This document shows positions 5,841 through 7,316 of a stretch of DNA of 7,316 nucleotides, in pieces (the first letter of the stretch is position 1; every line of letters begins with the position of its first letter). Both the position numbers and the translations under genes were made by a program. Origin of the DNA: Planctomycetota bacterium (GTDB taxonomy: Bacteria > Planctomycetota > Planctomycetia > Pirellulales > Pirellulaceae); contig JAHWKS010000254.1 of assembly GCA_019347795.1 (NCBI GenBank), positions 1 to 7,316 of the forward strand, read 5' to 3'. Below the pieces are notes generated by a model. The model made no database searches, was not told the origin of the DNA, and was given only the letters and a program-made list of their open reading frames with translations.

Positions 5841-6505
5841 CACTCTTCGACGTATCCCACCACCACCAAGTCCACCGGCAGTTTCCCTTCCTTCGCCGGC
5901 GCCTCCAGCCGGGCGATCCACCAATCATGCTCCTCGTCATGCGAGATCCCCGGCCGCGACTCCGCCTTCTCTTCCAGCTTCAACAGCGCGAGCGTCGCCG
6001 GATGACTCGCCTCGGCGGCGTCCATCGCCCGCTCCACGAGCGTCATCACATCGACCGGCGCCGCCGACTGGTCATCCGCCGCCCTACTCAGCAGAATGAA
6101 GTCCCGCGTGGCAAACGTACCGATGTGGGCGCCGTCCACCGGCTGCAAGGCGTACCGCATGGTGTACACGCCCTCGGGGATGTCCTGATCCCGAAAATCG
6201 CTCCCTTCCCGCGGATAGCGGATTACGCCCACTAACTGCCCCTGCTGCAGCGGATACTGCACGCTGCCCCCCGCCGCCGCGCCGGGATCAACGCCAAGGT
6301 CGTTAGCGAGCCAGATATCGGCCGCCTCACGGCTCTCCCCGCGAAACACCCGGGCGCCGGTCGCTTGCAACTTCCCGGCGATCTCGTCGCCGACGGCATC
6401 CACCGGCGCCGCCTCATCCAGCTTTTCGATGCGATGGTCGGCGGCTGCCGCGACGCCGGCGAACAACAACAGCAGGGGAAAGGCCAGCAAAGAGCGAACG
6501 TTCAT
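5840..6505 (-). CDS. Secreted hypothetical protein, first gene of the minus-strand operon
   Basis: A 221-residue protein that I cannot assign to a named family. The ATG at 6505 gives a clean Sec signal peptide ([20 protein letters not shown], cleavage likely after the alanine run near residue 22), so it is exported to the periplasm or surface. The mature part begins with a helix-like [19 protein letters not shown]. It then has segments typical of a compact beta-rich domain: [54 protein letters not shown] and [11 protein letters not shown]. The C-terminal region has a [16 protein letters not shown] helix, [13 protein letters not shown] and the end [11 protein letters not shown]. There is no cysteine cluster and no membrane anchor. 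A weak GAGAG lies 8 bases before the ATG, and a promoter sits about 60 bases upstream. A TTG start at 6580 is open in frame but overlaps the -10 box and lacks a signal peptide at its front, so it is rejected. The Cys-cluster gene follows after 12 bases. Confidence 0.85.
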   Translation of the reverse strand: MNVRSLLAFPLLLLFAGVAAAADHRIEKLDEAAPVDAVGDEIAGKLQATGARVFRGESREAADIWLANDLGVDPGAAAGGSVQYPLQQGQLVGVIRYPREGSDFRDQDIPEGVYTMRYALQPVDGAHIGTFATRDFILLSRAADDQSAAPVDVMTLVERAMDAAEASHPATLALLKLEEKAESRPGISHDEEHDWWIARLEAPAKEGKLPVDLVVVGYVEE

Positions 6506-6550
6506 GGCAGGATCTCTCAGGAGGGAATTCGCAAAGCGACGGCCGAACAA

Positions 6551-6579
6551 TTGCATCAAACGAACAGGCTCATTATACA
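6551..6579 (+). promoter_or_regulatory. Weak candidate promoter for the enolase-superfamily gene
   Basis: TTGCAT (6551-6556), a 17-base spacer and TATACA (6574-6579) sit about 55 bases upstream of the ATG at 6634. The hexamer matches are 3/6 and 4/6, so only the spacing is persuasive. The -10 shares bases with the opposite-strand -10, so the two promoters would compete. Confidence 0.27.
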
Positions 6580-6600
6580 AGCGTGGGAAAGCCGGAACAA
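6572..6600 (-). promoter_or_regulatory. Promoter of the minus-strand operon
   Basis: The minus strand has a perfect TATAAT (6577-6572) with TTGTTC (6600-6595) 17 bases upstream. The predicted start of transcription is near 6565, giving a leader of about 60 bases before the ATG at 6505. It is the best sigma-70-type site in the 128-base gap between the divergent genes. Confidence 0.5.
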
Positions 6601-6633
6601 ACCGTCGCCGCCGAACGCTCGCACGCCTCCGCC

Positions 6634-7316
6634 ATGAAAATTACCGCTGTCGAGACGCTCGTTTGCCATGCGCGGATGCGTAACTGGGTTTTCGTGAAGG
6701 TGCTGACCGATCAGCCGGGACTCTACGGCTGGGGCGAGGCCACGCTCGAATGGCACACGCGGGCCGTGGTGGGAGCGATTGAAGACCTGGCCGAGCTGAT
6801 CGTCGGCGAGGACCCGACGCGAGTCGAGCACCTCTGGCAGATGATGTATCGCCAGCACTTCTGGCACGGGCACGGCATTGTGCGGAGCACGGCGATCTCC
6901 GGCATCGACATCGCCTTGTGGGACATCGTCGGCAAATCCGTCGGCCTGCCGTGCTCGAAGCTCTGGGGCGGGCCGGTGCGGGACTTCATCCGCACGTACT
7001 GCCATCTCGGCGGCGGCAGGATGGAGGACTTTTACGAGACGCAAGCTGACGATGCACGGCGGTTCGCCGACCTGGCCCGGCAAGCGGTCGAAGAGGGCTA
7101 CACCGCGTTTAAGTGCATGGCGGTTCCTCCCACGATGCCGCTGGAGGGACTCAAGCCGATCCGCTGGGCCGAGGCGGCGGCAGCGGCGATGCGGGACGCG
7201 GTGGGCGAGACGATCGATATCATGGTCGATTGCCACGCCCGGCCGTCACCCGCCATGGGCCTACAGTTCGGCAAGGCTCTGGAGCCCTTCGGCTTGTACT
7301 TCTTCGAAGAACCTTG
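6634..7316 (+). CDS. Mandelate racemase/muconate lactonizing enzyme family, DgoD-like sugar-acid dehydratase, 3' end cut
   Basis: Enolase-superfamily enzyme that abstracts the proton next to a carboxylate and eliminates water from a sugar acid with the help of Mg2+. The first 227 residues are visible of a usual 380-400. The N-terminal capping domain starts [23 protein letters not shown] and has the conserved [18 protein letters not shown]. Next is [20 protein letters not shown] followed by DIVGK, the entry to the barrel with [20 protein letters not shown]. The barrel shows AFKCMAVPP around Lys160, then [11 protein letters not shown] with the likely metal ligand Asp199 and general acid/base His201 (the D-x-H of galactonate dehydratases), and FFEEP with Glu225-226 at the window edge. 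The third ligand and the remaining catalytic residues are outside the window. The substrate (galactonate, mannonate, gluconate or other) cannot be told. No Shine-Dalgarno is visible. It is divergent from the other genes. Confidence 0.93.
   Translation, partial: MKITAVETLVCHARMRNWVFVKVLTDQPGLYGWGEATLEWHTRAVVGAIEDLAELIVGEDPTRVEHLWQMMYRQHFWHGHGIVRSTAISGIDIALWDIVGKSVGLPCSKLWGGPVRDFIRTYCHLGGGRMEDFYETQADDARRFADLARQAVEEGYTAFKCMAVPPTMPLEGLKPIRWAEAAAAAMRDAVGETIDIMVDCHARPSPAMGLQFGKALEPFGLYFFEEP

Noticed and set aside
4793..6235. A 480-codon plus-strand frame
   Set aside because: It runs antisense across four well-supported minus-strand genes and their short gaps, and translates through the 7-base repeat as FNLHFS-like sequence. 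Its composition is not protein-like.

Overview
The window looks like a chromosomal segment of a GC-rich Gram-negative bacterium. Planctomycetota is my best guess. The argument rests on long high-GC genes, secreted hypothetical proteins with Sec signals, and two kinds of low-complexity spacer repeat (a CCAYYACT-type 8-mer and a CAATTTG-type 7-mer) that I associate with planctomycete and related genomes. This is inference; there is no rRNA or other marker gene here.

Layout. Positions 6505 down to 1 hold six consecutive genes, all on the minus strand. In transcription order they are: a 221-aa secreted protein (6505-5840), a roughly 156-aa secreted protein with a C-terminal cysteine cluster (5827-5357), a 73-aa single-span membrane protein with a leucine-zipper tail (5314-5093), a 97-aa SelT/SelW/SelH-type (Rdx) CxxC redox protein (5089-4796), a periplasmic membrane fusion lipoprotein (4690-3419) and an RND-family efflux transporter (3212 to beyond the left edge). 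The first four are separated by only 12, 42 and 3 bases, so they look like one operon. The efflux pair follows after a 105-base gap that may hold its own promoter. A mandelate racemase/enolase-superfamily sugar-acid dehydratase (DgoD-like) starts at 6634 on the plus strand and runs off the right edge. It is divergent from the six-gene block across a 128-base gap with a good minus-strand promoter.

How the genes work together. The fusion protein and RND pump are two parts of a proton-driven tripartite efflux system; no outer-membrane channel gene is visible. The upstream four genes are mostly unrecognised. They combine envelope or secreted proteins with a thiol-redox protein, but no joint function can be claimed. 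The enolase-superfamily gene belongs to carbohydrate-acid catabolism and is probably unrelated.

The most unusual part is the 206-base spacer between the fusion protein and the pump. It carries two oppositely oriented arrays of an 8-base repeat that can fold into a long imperfect hairpin. Next to the pump start codon is a run of five G-tracts on the template strand, and no Shine-Dalgarno is visible. A second repeat, six 7-base units, lies exactly at the junction of the first two genes and supplies the start codon and the positively charged end of a signal peptide. The pump also seems to have extra sequence in its second periplasmic domain. I see no mobile-element genes, RNA genes or CRISPR array.
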